Counted from the stretch's first letter, positions 1 through 7,496 are shown. The stretch is DNA of 19,163 nucleotides from Candidatus Colwelliibacteriota bacterium (GCA_027310265.1 DAIDBC010000008.1:1-19163), one strand, 5' to 3'. Numbers and translations are program-made. Notes: generated by a model not told the origin, from the sequence alone.

Positions 1-2032
1 CTTCTAGCGTCTCGCGATCGAAGCGTTTGCCACTACAGATTTCACATGTTACATAAACCGTCGGTAAGAAATGCATCTCGATTGCAACATAGCCATGCCC
101 TTCGCAATTTTCACACCGCCCACCGCGGATGTTGAAACTGAAACGTCCCGGTTTCCATCCCCTTACTCTCGCGTCCTCGGTCGCAGCTAAAAGCTCGCGG
201 ATATGCGTCCAGGCGCCGGTGTAAGTCGCCGGATTGGAGCGTGGCGTGCGACCGATCGGCGACTGATCGATATTGATAACGCGGTTCACATACTCTAGTC
301 CTTTAAGTTCCTTGTACGGGCCCGGTCTCGTCTCTGTGTAACTTAACTTCACCGCCAAAGCTTTATATAGCACATCATAAATTAGGGTGCTTTTACCCGA
401 ACCGGATACTCCAGTAATCGCGGTAAAGCGCTTCAGGGGGATATTAACATCAATATCTTTAAGGTTGTTGGCGCTTATGCCGCGCAATTTAATAAACTCG
501 CCGTCTACGGACGGATTTTTAACCGCGCGCCGCCTTGCCGGAACGGGTATTTCCCGTTCGCCGCGGAGATACTGCAAAGTAAGCGACTCCTTGGCCTTGT
601 TTTTAAAAATTGCGGGCACGGGACCGGCGGCCACGATCTCACCGCCGTGCACTCCGGCGCCGGGACCGAAATCTACCAAGTAGTCACTGGAGCGTATGGT
701 CTCCTCATCGTGTTCGACAACAACGATTGTGTTCCCCAAATCGCGCAGGTTTTTCAATGTGGCGATAAGTCGCACATTGTCTTTCTGATGCAAACCAATG
801 GTCGGTTCGTCCAGCACGTAGAGCGCACCGACCAGTCGCGAACCGATCTGCGAAGCGAGCCTTATGCGCTGTGCCTCTCCGCCGGACAAGGTACCCGCTC
901 TGCGGTCGAGAGTGAGATAATCCAAACCCACATCAATCATAAACTTAAGGCGGTTCTTTATCTCCTTAAGCGGCAGGTCGGCTATTTCCTGTTTTTCCTT
1001 AATCCATTTTCGAGGAGTCTTATCAAAAAATATGTAAGCGTCTCCGATAGAAAGCGCCGTAACTTCGGCAATATTTTTATCATTCACAAGCACGTTCAAC
1101 GCTTCCGGCCGCAGCCGCCGGCCGCGGCATTCCGGACAAGGTTTATCGGACCACAAACTTTCAGTACCTAGCCCATTGCAGGCTTGGCAAGCGCCGTAAG
1201 GACTGTTGAACGAGAACAATCGCGGCTCAATTTCCGGAAAAGCGAAGTTATCGCGCGGGCAGGAAAACCTTGCCGAAAAATGCACTTCCTTATCAGCTTT
1301 GACCGTAACCACGTCATCGCCGTACTTCAGCGCATTTTCAATTGACTCGCTCAACCTCTGGCGGTTGTCCTTATCTTTCAGATCCAGCGACATCGGGACA
1401 CGGTCCACCACCACCTCAATTGTATGTTGCTTGTATCGCGTGAGATTGATCCGTTCACGTAAGGACTTCAATTCGCCGTCCACCCGCACCTCGCGGAAAC
1501 CGGCGTTCAAGAGGTCGTAAAGCAGTTGGTAGTACTCCCCCTTGCGTCCGCGCACTACCGGGGAGAAAACAGTAATTTGATTCGCTTTTTCGGATTCGGA
1601 CGCAAGCGCAGTGACCGCATCCACTATCTCGCTCAAGGTCATTTTCTTTATCTCGCCGCCGCAGATCGGACAATAAGGCGTGCCGGCCCGCGCGAAAAGC
1701 ACCCGCAGGTAGTCGTAGATCTCGGTGATCGTTGCCACAGTCGAACGCGGGTTAGAGGAATGAGCTTTTTGATCTATTGAGATGGCCGGAGAAAGTCCCT
1801 CGATTTCGTCCACGTCCGGCTTATCTAGACGCCCCAAGAATTGCCGGGCGTAAGCGGAAAGCGATTCGATATAACGTCTCTGTCCCTCAGTAAAGATGGT
1901 GTCAAAAGCTAAAGACGACTTGCCCGATCCAGACAATCCAGTGAACACCACCATTTTATTGCGCGGTATCTCGAGGGTGATGTTCTTTAAGTTATGCTCC
2001 CTTGCCCCTTTTATGACTATCTTATCCGTCAT
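1..2032 (-). CDS. uvrA: UvrA, excinuclease ABC subunit A (3' end cut by window edge)
   Basis: This is the damage-recognition ABC ATPase of nucleotide excision repair, which loads UvrB on lesions. The reading frame gives 677 residues with no stop before base 1; about 160 C-terminal residues are probably missing. Visible are Walker A I (GLSGSGKSS, near residue 32), the Q-loop region, the UvrB-binding domain (about 130-245), ABC signature LSGGEAQRI followed by LDEPTIGLH (near residues 382-410), Walker A II (GVSGSGKST, near 541) and a CENC...CEIC zinc finger near the left edge. The E. coli insertion domain (about 287-397) is absent: GLGT passes almost directly to CPECRGRRL, so the signature lies about 100 residues earlier than in E. 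coli. The first zinc module reads CPRD...CQAC, so one of four cysteines is missing. The ATG overlaps the uvrB stop as ATGA, indicating translational coupling. Confidence 0.97.
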   Translation of the reverse strand, partial: MTDKIVIKGAREHNLKNITLEIPRNKMVVFTGLSGSGKSSLAFDTIFTEGQRRYIESLSAYARQFLGRLDKPDVDEIEGLSPAISIDQKAHSSNPRSTVATITEIYDYLRVLFARAGTPYCPICGGEIKKMTLSEIVDAVTALASESEKANQITVFSPVVRGRKGEYYQLLYDLLNAGFREVRVDGELKSLRERINLTRYKQHTIEVVVDRVPMSLDLKDKDNRQRLSESIENALKYGDDVVTVKADKEVHFSARFSCPRDNFAFPEIEPRLFSFNSPYGACQACNGLGTESLWSDKPCPECRGRRLRPEALNVLVNDKNIAEVTALSIGDAYIFFDKTPRKWIKEKQEIADLPLKEIKNRLKFMIDVGLDYLTLDRRAGTLSGGEAQRIRLASQIGSRLVGALYVLDEPTIGLHQKDNVRLIATLKNLRDLGNTIVVVEHDEETIRSSDYLVDFGPGAGVHGGEIVAAGPVPAIFKNKAKESLTLQYLRGEREIPVPARRRAVKNPSVDGEFIKLRGISANNLKDIDVNIPLKRFTAITGVSGSGKSTLIYDVLYKALAVKLSYTETRPGPYKELKGLEYVNRVINIDQSPIGRTPRSNPATYTGAWTHIRELLAATEDARVRGWKPGRFSFNIRGGRCENCEGHGYVAIEMHFLPTVYVTCEICSGKRFDRETLE

Positions 2033-4053
2033 TGCTTTTGCTCTTTGGGTAATTTGCTCTGGAGGGTGCGCAGTTCGTCGCGCAATATTGCCGCAAGTTC
2101 AAAATCAAGTTTCTTAGCCGCCTCGCGCATCTCCTGTTCCTTTATCTTCACAAGCTTTTTTAACGCGGTCTTACCGCTAGGCAAGGGCTTGGTTTCTAAT
2201 TCAAGGATCTCGTCTACGGCAGGCAAGATGTCTGTTATAGCCTTCACAATAGTGCGCGGCGTAATATGATGCTTCTTGTTGTATTCCAATTGGAGCTTGC
2301 GGCGCCGTTCGGTTTCTCTTACTGCCCTGGAAATCGAGCCGGTGATATTGTCGGCGTAAATCAGGACTTCACCATTAACGTTACGCGCGGCACGGCCGAT
2401 CGTCTGGATAAGTGAAGTCTCACTCCTCAAAAATCCCTCTTTGTCGGCGTCGAGAATGGCGATCAAGGACACCTCCGGCAAATCCAGCCCTTCGCGGAGC
2501 AGGTTTACCCCCACTATGACGTCGAAACCGCCCTTCTTTGACCCTTTGCGCAGACCGGTTAAAATCCGGATACGGTCAAGGGTCTTAACATCGCTGTGCA
2601 AATAACTGACTTTTATTTTCAGTTCCTCCAGATATTCCGCTAAGTCTTCCGCCATCCGTTTGGTAAGAGTTGTCACCAACACACGATCGCCTTTTGCTAT
2701 CCTTTCTTTCAACCGCGGGATAAGGTCCTCAACCTGGCCACGTGCAGGGCGAATAGTGATAACAGGATCAACCAAACCGGTAGGGCGGATTACTTGTTCC
2801 ACGACCTGCGAACTCACCCGCCGCTCGTAAGGACCCGGCGTTGCCGAAGTGTAAATAGCCTGCGGCATCCGCGACTCAAACTCTTTGAATGTAAGTGGCC
2901 GGTTGTCGGCTGCTGAGGGCAAACGGAAACCGTACTCAACCAAGACTTTTTTGCGGGAAGCGTCGCCCTCATACATTCCCTGCAGCTGTGGAATAGTCAC
3001 GTGTGATTCGTCAATCACCATCAAAAACCCCGGCCCGCCTGCCGGCGAGGCAGGGAAATAATCCAACAGCGTGGCTGGGGGATCACCGGCATTGCGCCCG
3101 GACAAGTGGCGGGAGTAATTTTCGATGCCATTACAGTAGCCTATTTCGCGGATCATCGCGATGTCTGCCCGGGTGCGCCGCTCCAGTCGTTCGGCCTCCA
3201 AAAATTTTTTATCGCGTTCGAAGGTTCGCAACCGCTCTGTAAGTTCGTTTTCGATAGCCTCGAGCGCTTTCTCTTTTTCCGAGCCCAGAGTTATAAAATG
3301 GCGCGCCGGCGAGACAACCACCTCCTCCACCTGCGGCGTGTTGCCTTCTTTAAAGCCGGCAACCGGATCCACCGCATAGAGCTCTAAAATCCTGCCGTTC
3401 TCGACCCGCAAGTTATAAATTATTTCCTCATTCGGCGGCATTATCTCCCAGTTATCTCCGCGCAAACGGTAGGTGCCACGCTTCAAATCAGCGGTGGTGC
3501 GTTTAAACTGCATCTGTGCCAGCTTGCGTGCAAGCACGCGTCGCTCCAGTTCATCGCCCACTCGAAAGTGCAGGATGTTCTCGCTGTACAATTCCGGCGC
3601 GCCCAAGCCGTAAATGCAGGAAACCGACGCCACGATAATTACATCCTTGCGGGTTAAAAGTGCCGTAGTCGCCGCATGGCGCAGCCGGTCAATCTCATCG
3701 TTAATCATTGCCTCTTTGGCGATGTAAGTATCGGTGGTCGGCATATACGCCTCCGGTTGGTAATAATCGTAGTAAGAAACGAAGTAATGCACCGCATTTT
3801 TCGGAAAGAGCTCGCGAAATTCGTTGCATAACTGCGCGGCAAGTGTCTTATTGTGTGCGATAACCAGCGTCGGCAAATTAACTTTTTCTATGACGTTCGC
3901 CACGGTAAATGTCTTGCCAGAACCGGTTACGCCCAAAAGGATTTGGTTGCGCGCGCCACGTTTTAGACCTTCGATCAGTTCCTCTATCGCCTTGGGTTGA
4001 TCTCCCGCCGGTTTATTTTTCGAAATCAAGTTAAAATCCATTTCAAACGACAA
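2029..4053 (-). CDS. uvrB: UvrB, excinuclease ABC subunit B
   Basis: UvrB is the helicase-like subunit that verifies damage and recruits UvrC. The 674 residues have the normal length and order: Walker A GVTGSGKT (41-48), the beta-hairpin region YYDYYQPEAYMPTTDTY (94-110), the DESH Walker B motif (348-351), motif V/VI (NLLREGLDLPEV; QTIGRAARN), and a C-terminal UVR/UvrC-binding helix pair from about residue 630. The start is TTG at 4053, preferred because AAGGGG lies 6 bases upstream; the in-frame ATG at 4041 has no Shine-Dalgarno at a sensible distance but would also give a complete protein. Two small insertions stand out: ASPAGGPG (335-342) just before DESH, encoded by a GC-rich palindrome, and about four extra residues (KGSKKG, 503-508) where relatives have a single short turn. 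It is followed by uvrA with a 4-base overlap. Confidence 0.98.
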   Translation of the reverse strand: MSFEMDFNLISKNKPAGDQPKAIEELIEGLKRGARNQILLGVTGSGKTFTVANVIEKVNLPTLVIAHNKTLAAQLCNEFRELFPKNAVHYFVSYYDYYQPEAYMPTTDTYIAKEAMINDEIDRLRHAATTALLTRKDVIIVASVSCIYGLGAPELYSENILHFRVGDELERRVLARKLAQMQFKRTTADLKRGTYRLRGDNWEIMPPNEEIIYNLRVENGRILELYAVDPVAGFKEGNTPQVEEVVVSPARHFITLGSEKEKALEAIENELTERLRTFERDKKFLEAERLERRTRADIAMIREIGYCNGIENYSRHLSGRNAGDPPATLLDYFPASPAGGPGFLMVIDESHVTIPQLQGMYEGDASRKKVLVEYGFRLPSAADNRPLTFKEFESRMPQAIYTSATPGPYERRVSSQVVEQVIRPTGLVDPVITIRPARGQVEDLIPRLKERIAKGDRVLVTTLTKRMAEDLAEYLEELKIKVSYLHSDVKTLDRIRILTGLRKGSKKGGFDVIVGVNLLREGLDLPEVSLIAILDADKEGFLRSETSLIQTIGRAARNVNGEVLIYADNITGSISRAVRETERRRKLQLEYNKKHHITPRTIVKAITDILPAVDEILELETKPLPSGKTALKKLVKIKEQEMREAAKKLDFELAAILRDELRTLQSKLPKEQKQ
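3037..3055. repeat. Small GC palindrome inserted in frame in uvrB
   Basis: The arms CCTGCC (3038-3043) and GGCAGG (3049-3054) are perfect reverse complements around a 5-base loop GGCGA. On the coding strand they specify P-A-S-P-A-G-G, a stretch absent at this place in E. coli and B. subtilis UvrB, where the sequence runs directly from the DY(L/F)P segment to the DESH strand. Only one complete copy is present in this window, so calling it a dispersed repeat is inference. Confidence 0.45.
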
Positions 4054-4056
4054 AAC

Positions 4057-4084
4057 TAACCCCTTGTCTGGTATATAGGGGTTA
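4057..4084. promoter_or_regulatory. Inverted repeat over the uvrB ribosome binding site
   Basis: TAACCCCT (4057-4064) and AGGGGTTA (4077-4084) form a perfect 8-base dyad with a 12-base spacer, in the only sizeable gap (4054-4113) of the repair cluster. On the transcript the right arm, AGGGGTTA, contains the uvrB Shine-Dalgarno, so a hairpin would sequester it; as DNA the dyad could equally be a repressor operator. A TATATA in the spacer could be a -10 for uvrB, but no good -35 is seen. It does not match the known LexA boxes. Confidence 0.4.
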
Positions 4085-4113
4085 CTAAGGGCAACTCTAC
4101 GCCCCGGGGTGTG

Positions 4114-4644
4114 CTAAGTCAACATAAATCGATACTTGCGCTTGGCCCAGTAGCGTCCGGCATAGGCAATGCCCACTCGGGCGATTCGTCTGACTGATTT
4201 TGTGCTGACTTTTACCCCACGACCCTCCACCCATAGGCCGTTTTTAATCGAGACGGCCCTATTATTGAGACCGCGATTTATACCCAGTAGTTTTGTAACC
4301 CTCGCCGGACCGTTTATCCGCCAGCCGTCGGATTCCACTCCGCGGATCAAAACCGCCGCGGGGTAACCCTTCGGACCGGTCACGACATTCAGCATCCAGT
4401 GCATCCCATAAGTGAAATAAACGTACCAATATCCGGCTGGACCGAACATTACTGCGTTCCTCGCCGTCCGTCCGCGATAGGCATGCGAAGCCTTATCGCG
4501 CAAACCGTCATAGGCCTCGACCTCAGTTATCATATAGGCTTTAGTTTTGCCGCGGCGACGCCGCACCAAAAATTTCCCCAGAAGACCCTCGGCTACTTTG
4601 ACGGTAGGACGGTTGAAAAATGCAGGGGTCAAAACTTTTTTCAT
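4114..4644 (-). CDS. mpg: 3-methyladenine DNA glycosylase, AAG/MPG family
   Basis: This monofunctional DNA glycosylase of the AAG (PF02245) family removes alkylated and deaminated purines to start base excision repair. At 176 residues it is a little shorter than most members (about 190-210). Alignment by eye to human AAG places every key residue: catalytic Glu at E43 in TEVEAY, the neighbouring Y45 (human Y127), H54 in ASHAYRG (human H136), Y76 and the intercalating Y79 in YVYFTYG (human Y159/Y162), and N86 (human N169). The C-terminus ends in the usual RVGI...YRF segment. The start has a good GAGAGG 7 bases upstream. Its ATG overlaps the stop of the preceding small gene (ATGA), and it sits upstream of uvrB-uvrA, which puts base excision and nucleotide excision genes in one transcription unit. 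Confidence 0.95.
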   Translation of the reverse strand: MKKVLTPAFFNRPTVKVAEGLLGKFLVRRRRGKTKAYMITEVEAYDGLRDKASHAYRGRTARNAVMFGPAGYWYVYFTYGMHWMLNVVTGPKGYPAAVLIRGVESDGWRINGPARVTKLLGINRGLNNRAVSIKNGLWVEGRGVKVSTKSVRRIARVGIAYAGRYWAKRKYRFMLT

Positions 4645-4943
4645 ACTAAAGCCTCTCTCAATTCGCGCAGGATCTCGGTGGGCAGCGGCTCTCCGGGCTT
4701 GGTACGCGCCGGATATCGCCAGGCCGAAATAATCCGCCGCTCTTTACCTTTGTCATTTACCATCACCCAAATTTCGTAGGGATGTTTTTTGCTTCCGGCG
4801 GCCTGCAGCATCGCCACCGTGTGCGGCGCAATGCCCCCCTCGACCCGAAGCGGCATATGTAGCACGCGCTTTACCCTCGCCTCCGAAAGCGACCAAAAAC
4901 GCATCTTAGCGTGGGCGTGCTTTGTCCACAACAACTTCGCCAT
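4641..4943 (-). CDS. Small basic protein of unknown function, DUF4258-like pattern
   Basis: I do not recognise a named function for this 100-residue protein. It has an N-terminal WTKHAHAKM (6-14) followed by LSEARVKRVL (19-28) and a later RRIISAWRYP (69-78). A His-Ala-x-x-K/R-Met start, a helix with S-x-x-R-V and a closing strand with Arg-Ile-Ile resemble the DUF4258/BrnT-like alpha/beta fold, seen in some toxin-like and nuclease-like small proteins; this is pattern recognition only. There is no signal peptide or membrane segment. AGGG lies 6 bases before the ATG. It is the first gene of the repair cluster, overlaps mpg by 4 bases (ATGA) and shares a 23-base divergent promoter region with the plus-strand glycosyltransferase, so a role linked to DNA repair is possible but unproven. 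Confidence 0.8.
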   Translation of the reverse strand: MAKLLWTKHAHAKMRFWSLSEARVKRVLHMPLRVEGGIAPHTVAMLQAAGSKKHPYEIWVMVNDKGKERRIISAWRYPARTKPGEPLPTEILRELREALV

Positions 4944-4966
4944 AACTGACCCTATAATAGTATTAA
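4944..4966. promoter_or_regulatory. AT-rich divergent promoter region with perfect -10 (TATAAT)
   Basis: The 23 bases between the two divergent ATGs contain TATAAT at 4953-4958 on the plus strand, embedded in TAATA-G-TATTA, a palindrome with one central base, so a -10-like hexamer (TATTAT) also faces the minus strand. On the plus side the predicted start of transcription (about 7 bases after the -10) falls at 4964-4966, immediately before the ATG at 4967, which implies a leaderless mRNA. No convincing -35 is found at 16-18 bases, and there is no extended -10 TG. Confidence 0.55.
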
Positions 4967-6775
4967 ATGGCCACCTTTTTGAAACGCGGTAGTACCTGGG
5001 TACTTGCGGTTATCCTTATTTCTTCGTTCTCGATAATGTTCTCCGTCGCCCGTGAGGAGTCCCCGATTATGGACGAGCTGGCGCACATTCCGGCCGCCTA
5101 TAGCTACCTTAAATACCAGGATTACCGATTGAATCCGGAGCATCCCCCTATCGTGAAAATAATCGCCGCGGCTCCGCTCCTCTTTTTGAACCTCAACTTC
5201 CCGGTTAACAGCACTGCTTGGCTGAACAACGTAAACGGCCAATGGGGCGTCGGTAATTTGTTCATCTATTACTCGGGCAACAACGCCGACCAGTTGATTG
5301 ATTGGGTAAGAGTCGGGCCGATACTTCTCACTCTACTTTTGATCCTTGTTACCTACCTCTGGGCCAAGGAATTGGTCGGCGAGTGGTGGGCTCTCCTGCC
5401 GGCCCTGCTCGTCGGTCTCTCACCCACCGTGCTCGCGCACGGGCATTACGTTACAACCGACATCGGCGCGGCGCTCGGAGTCCTGATTGCGCTTTATGCA
5501 TATAGCAAATACGTCTCTTCGCCCTCGCGCAAAACATTTATCTGGGCCGGCCTGGCCTTCGGCGTCGCCCAGCTTTTGAAGTTTTCGGCGGTGGTACTCA
5601 CTCCGGTACTTATTATCCTGGCAATTTTTTATTATCTTACCGTCCCACAAAGGGGAATGCGGCTTAGGTCCTTAGGCAAAGGATTATTGGGGACAATCGG
5701 CGTGTTCGTGATCGGCTTTCTATTGGTCTACCCGTTTTACTTTTTCACCACACTGAATTATCCGATCGCCAAACAGCAATCCGACACCAGTTATCTTTTG
5801 GGTTCGTTCGCCGGCGGACCAACCCCGGCTGGCAAGATATGCAAACCCGTACGCTGCATCGGCGACTTGGATATCTGGATGGCCGGGAATCCGGTAACGC
5901 GCCCTTATGCAGAATATCTCTTGGGAGTGCTGATGGTTGGACAGCGGTCCGCCGGCAGCAACACGATTTACTTCCTGGGCGAAGTGCGGCAAAGCGGCGG
6001 GCCAATGTATTTCCCGACGGTCTACGCGCTGAAAGAGCCAATCCCGGTGATAATCATTACCGGCCTTGCTTCCCTGCTCGGCATTCTGGGAATCATCCGG
6101 GCAATCCGCAAAAAACATCCCACCTTCCCCGAGTACCTCGGAACTAATTTCGCCGAGTTTTCGATGCTGGGTTTTATTGTCTTCTACGGCGCTTACAGTG
6201 TGCTGAGCCCTCTAAACATCGGCCTGCGCCACCTTATGCCGCTTTTCCCGCTTATTTACATCCTGGCAACAGTCGGCATTAAGAAATGGACTAAAGGAAA
6301 TTTTCTGAAACTGCAGGTCAAATTCGGCCTGATGGCGCTCCTAGTAATTTGGTTTATCGCAGAAACTGCGGCGGCATATCCTTACTACCTTTCTTACTTT
6401 AACGAGTTCGTCGGACGCGCGAACGGATGGAAATACGTTACCGACTCAAACTACGACTGGGGGCAAGATTTGAAACGTCTGGCCGACTTTGTGAAACAGA
6501 ACAACATCCCCAAAATAGCCGTCGACTACTTCGGCGGCGGCGATGTTCCCTACTATTTGGGCGACCGCGCGGTTGTCTGGCAGTCATCCAAAGGCAACCC
6601 AAACGAGAGCGGTATCGGCTGGATCGCCATTTCGGTAAATACCCTCCAAGGCGATAGAGCTAAACTAGCCCCCGGCTCACCCCCGCGCAGTCCGGAAGAC
6701 GAATATCAGTGGTTGCCGAACGCGTATGAGCCCTACGCCCGGGCCGGGACTTCTATTTTCATCTACAAACTTTAG
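4967..6775 (+). CDS. Multi-pass glycosyltransferase, ArnT/PMT-like (GT39 type)
   Basis: This 602-residue polytopic membrane protein resembles GT39/ArnT/PMT-family enzymes (GT-C fold), which transfer a sugar from a polyprenyl-phosphate carrier on the outer face of the membrane. The hallmark is the acidic pair D36-E37 (PIMDELAH) in the first external loop, followed by the conserved NPEHPP (56-61). Hydrophobic segments lie near 11-27, 115-133, 141-156, 163-180, 192-223, 238-260, 358-377, 400-415, 420-437 and 452-470, with a soluble C-terminal part containing DSNYDWGQDL (493-502) and FGGGDVPYYLG (522-532). There is no Shine-Dalgarno; the start lies 8 bases after a TATAAT, so translation is probably leaderless. 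It is the only plus-strand gene here. Acceptor and sugar are unknown; the GT2 gene at 10734-11540 could make its lipid-linked donor. Confidence 0.88.
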   Translation: MATFLKRGSTWVLAVILISSFSIMFSVAREESPIMDELAHIPAAYSYLKYQDYRLNPEHPPIVKIIAAAPLLFLNLNFPVNSTAWLNNVNGQWGVGNLFIYYSGNNADQLIDWVRVGPILLTLLLILVTYLWAKELVGEWWALLPALLVGLSPTVLAHGHYVTTDIGAALGVLIALYAYSKYVSSPSRKTFIWAGLAFGVAQLLKFSAVVLTPVLIILAIFYYLTVPQRGMRLRSLGKGLLGTIGVFVIGFLLVYPFYFFTTLNYPIAKQQSDTSYLLGSFAGGPTPAGKICKPVRCIGDLDIWMAGNPVTRPYAEYLLGVLMVGQRSAGSNTIYFLGEVRQSGGPMYFPTVYALKEPIPVIIITGLASLLGILGIIRAIRKKHPTFPEYLGTNFAEFSMLGFIVFYGAYSVLSPLNIGLRHLMPLFPLIYILATVGIKKWTKGNFLKLQVKFGLMALLVIWFIAETAAAYPYYLSYFNEFVGRANGWKYVTDSNYDWGQDLKRLADFVKQNNIPKIAVDYFGGGDVPYYLGDRAVVWQSSKGNPNESGIGWIAISVNTLQGDRAKLAPGSPPRSPEDEYQWLPNAYEPYARAGTSIFIYKL

Positions 6776-6779
6776 AAGT
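6749..6779. terminator. Inverted repeat spanning the convergent stop codons (weak terminator candidate)
   Basis: ACTTCTA (6749-6755) and TAGAAGT (6773-6779) are perfect 7-base arms around a 17-base loop, and the stops of both converging genes lie within or at the edge of the structure. Neither strand has a clear T-tract after it and the stem is AT-rich, so intrinsic termination would be weak. A GC palindrome GCCCGGGC lies just to the left. Confidence 0.25.
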
Positions 6780-7496
6780 ATAAACGCGCAATTCGGTTCT
6801 CAAATCTACATAACAAAGTCCTTTCCATCCGTCCGATTGCACAAGCGATTTAAGCGCATCGTAATCCTCTTCGGGATTGAAAAGGAGGCTGAAGTATATT
6901 TTGGGGCCATCAGCCGTAACCACGGTAAATTCCTCGAATCTAACATTGTCTATCCGTACGCCAGAAACTGGCACTCGCAATCCATCCAGGACATTCAGGC
7001 CAGACAACAAGTTAGTAAACTCGTCTTGCGACAAAGCATAGTTGCCCACCCCTAGATCGCGGCCGGAAATATCTTCCACCGTCCTTACCACCCCGGAACC
7101 GGACGGTTGAGGAGCATCGCTGAAAATAAAACCTTCAGGATCGGTCCAGAAACAGCGGTTGGACTGTTCAAGACACCAGATCATTGTTGGCTCGCGCCCT
7201 TTGACCTCAATCACAACTTTGCGGTTCCAATAATCCTTGTTTACGGTGAAACTCAATATCTCCGGAAACTCGGCTACATCGATCGCTGGGAAGGGTAATA
7301 GAATATTTGCAAACTCCCGCCCGGCCAAAATATCCGCAGCCGAAATGTCCGCACCCCTGACTTCTATGTCCCTCACCCTGAAAAAACCGGAGTAGAACGC
7401 GGCATAAATTGCTCCGCTAAATAGGGCAAGCGGCAGCGCGACCGCGAGGACTACTTTAACCCAGCGCCCTACTCCCGATTTCCTTTTTACCAACAT
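6759..7496 (-). CDS. ftsQ: FtsQ/DivIB-like cell division protein
   Basis: The 245-residue protein has the FtsQ layout: a short basic cytoplasmic N-terminus (KRKSGVGRWVK), one membrane segment (about 14-35), a POTRA-like domain beginning FFRVRDIEVRG (38-48) and a beta domain ending in YVDLRTELRVYTSK (229-242), comparable to the DLR...VY(Y)K ending of FtsQ. In the divisome FtsQ links early and late division proteins. Cysteines C108, C115, C228 and C244 are outside the membrane and could form disulfides. The start overlaps serS by 41 bases, longer than any other junction here; AGGAG lies only 1 base before this ATG but 4 before the next codon (TTG at 7493), so the true start may be the second codon. 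The sequence is divergent; a generic POTRA membrane protein is the alternative. Confidence 0.78.
   Translation of the reverse strand: MLVKRKSGVGRWVKVVLAVALPLALFSGAIYAAFYSGFFRVRDIEVRGADISAADILAGREFANILLPFPAIDVAEFPEILSFTVNKDYWNRKVVIEVKGREPTMIWCLEQSNRCFWTDPEGFIFSDAPQPSGSGVVRTVEDISGRDLGVGNYALSQDEFTNLLSGLNVLDGLRVPVSGVRIDNVRFEEFTVVTADGPKIYFSLLFNPEEDYDALKSLVQSDGWKGLCYVDLRTELRVYTSKVCR

Noticed and set aside
647..1171. Open frame of 174 codons on the plus strand
   Set aside because: It is antisense to uvrA, whose frame is supported by long conserved motifs; the translation has no recognisable features.
1455..1673. Minus-strand frame of 72 codons
   Set aside because: It is inside uvrA in another frame; the uvrA frame through this region matches the UvrB-binding domain.
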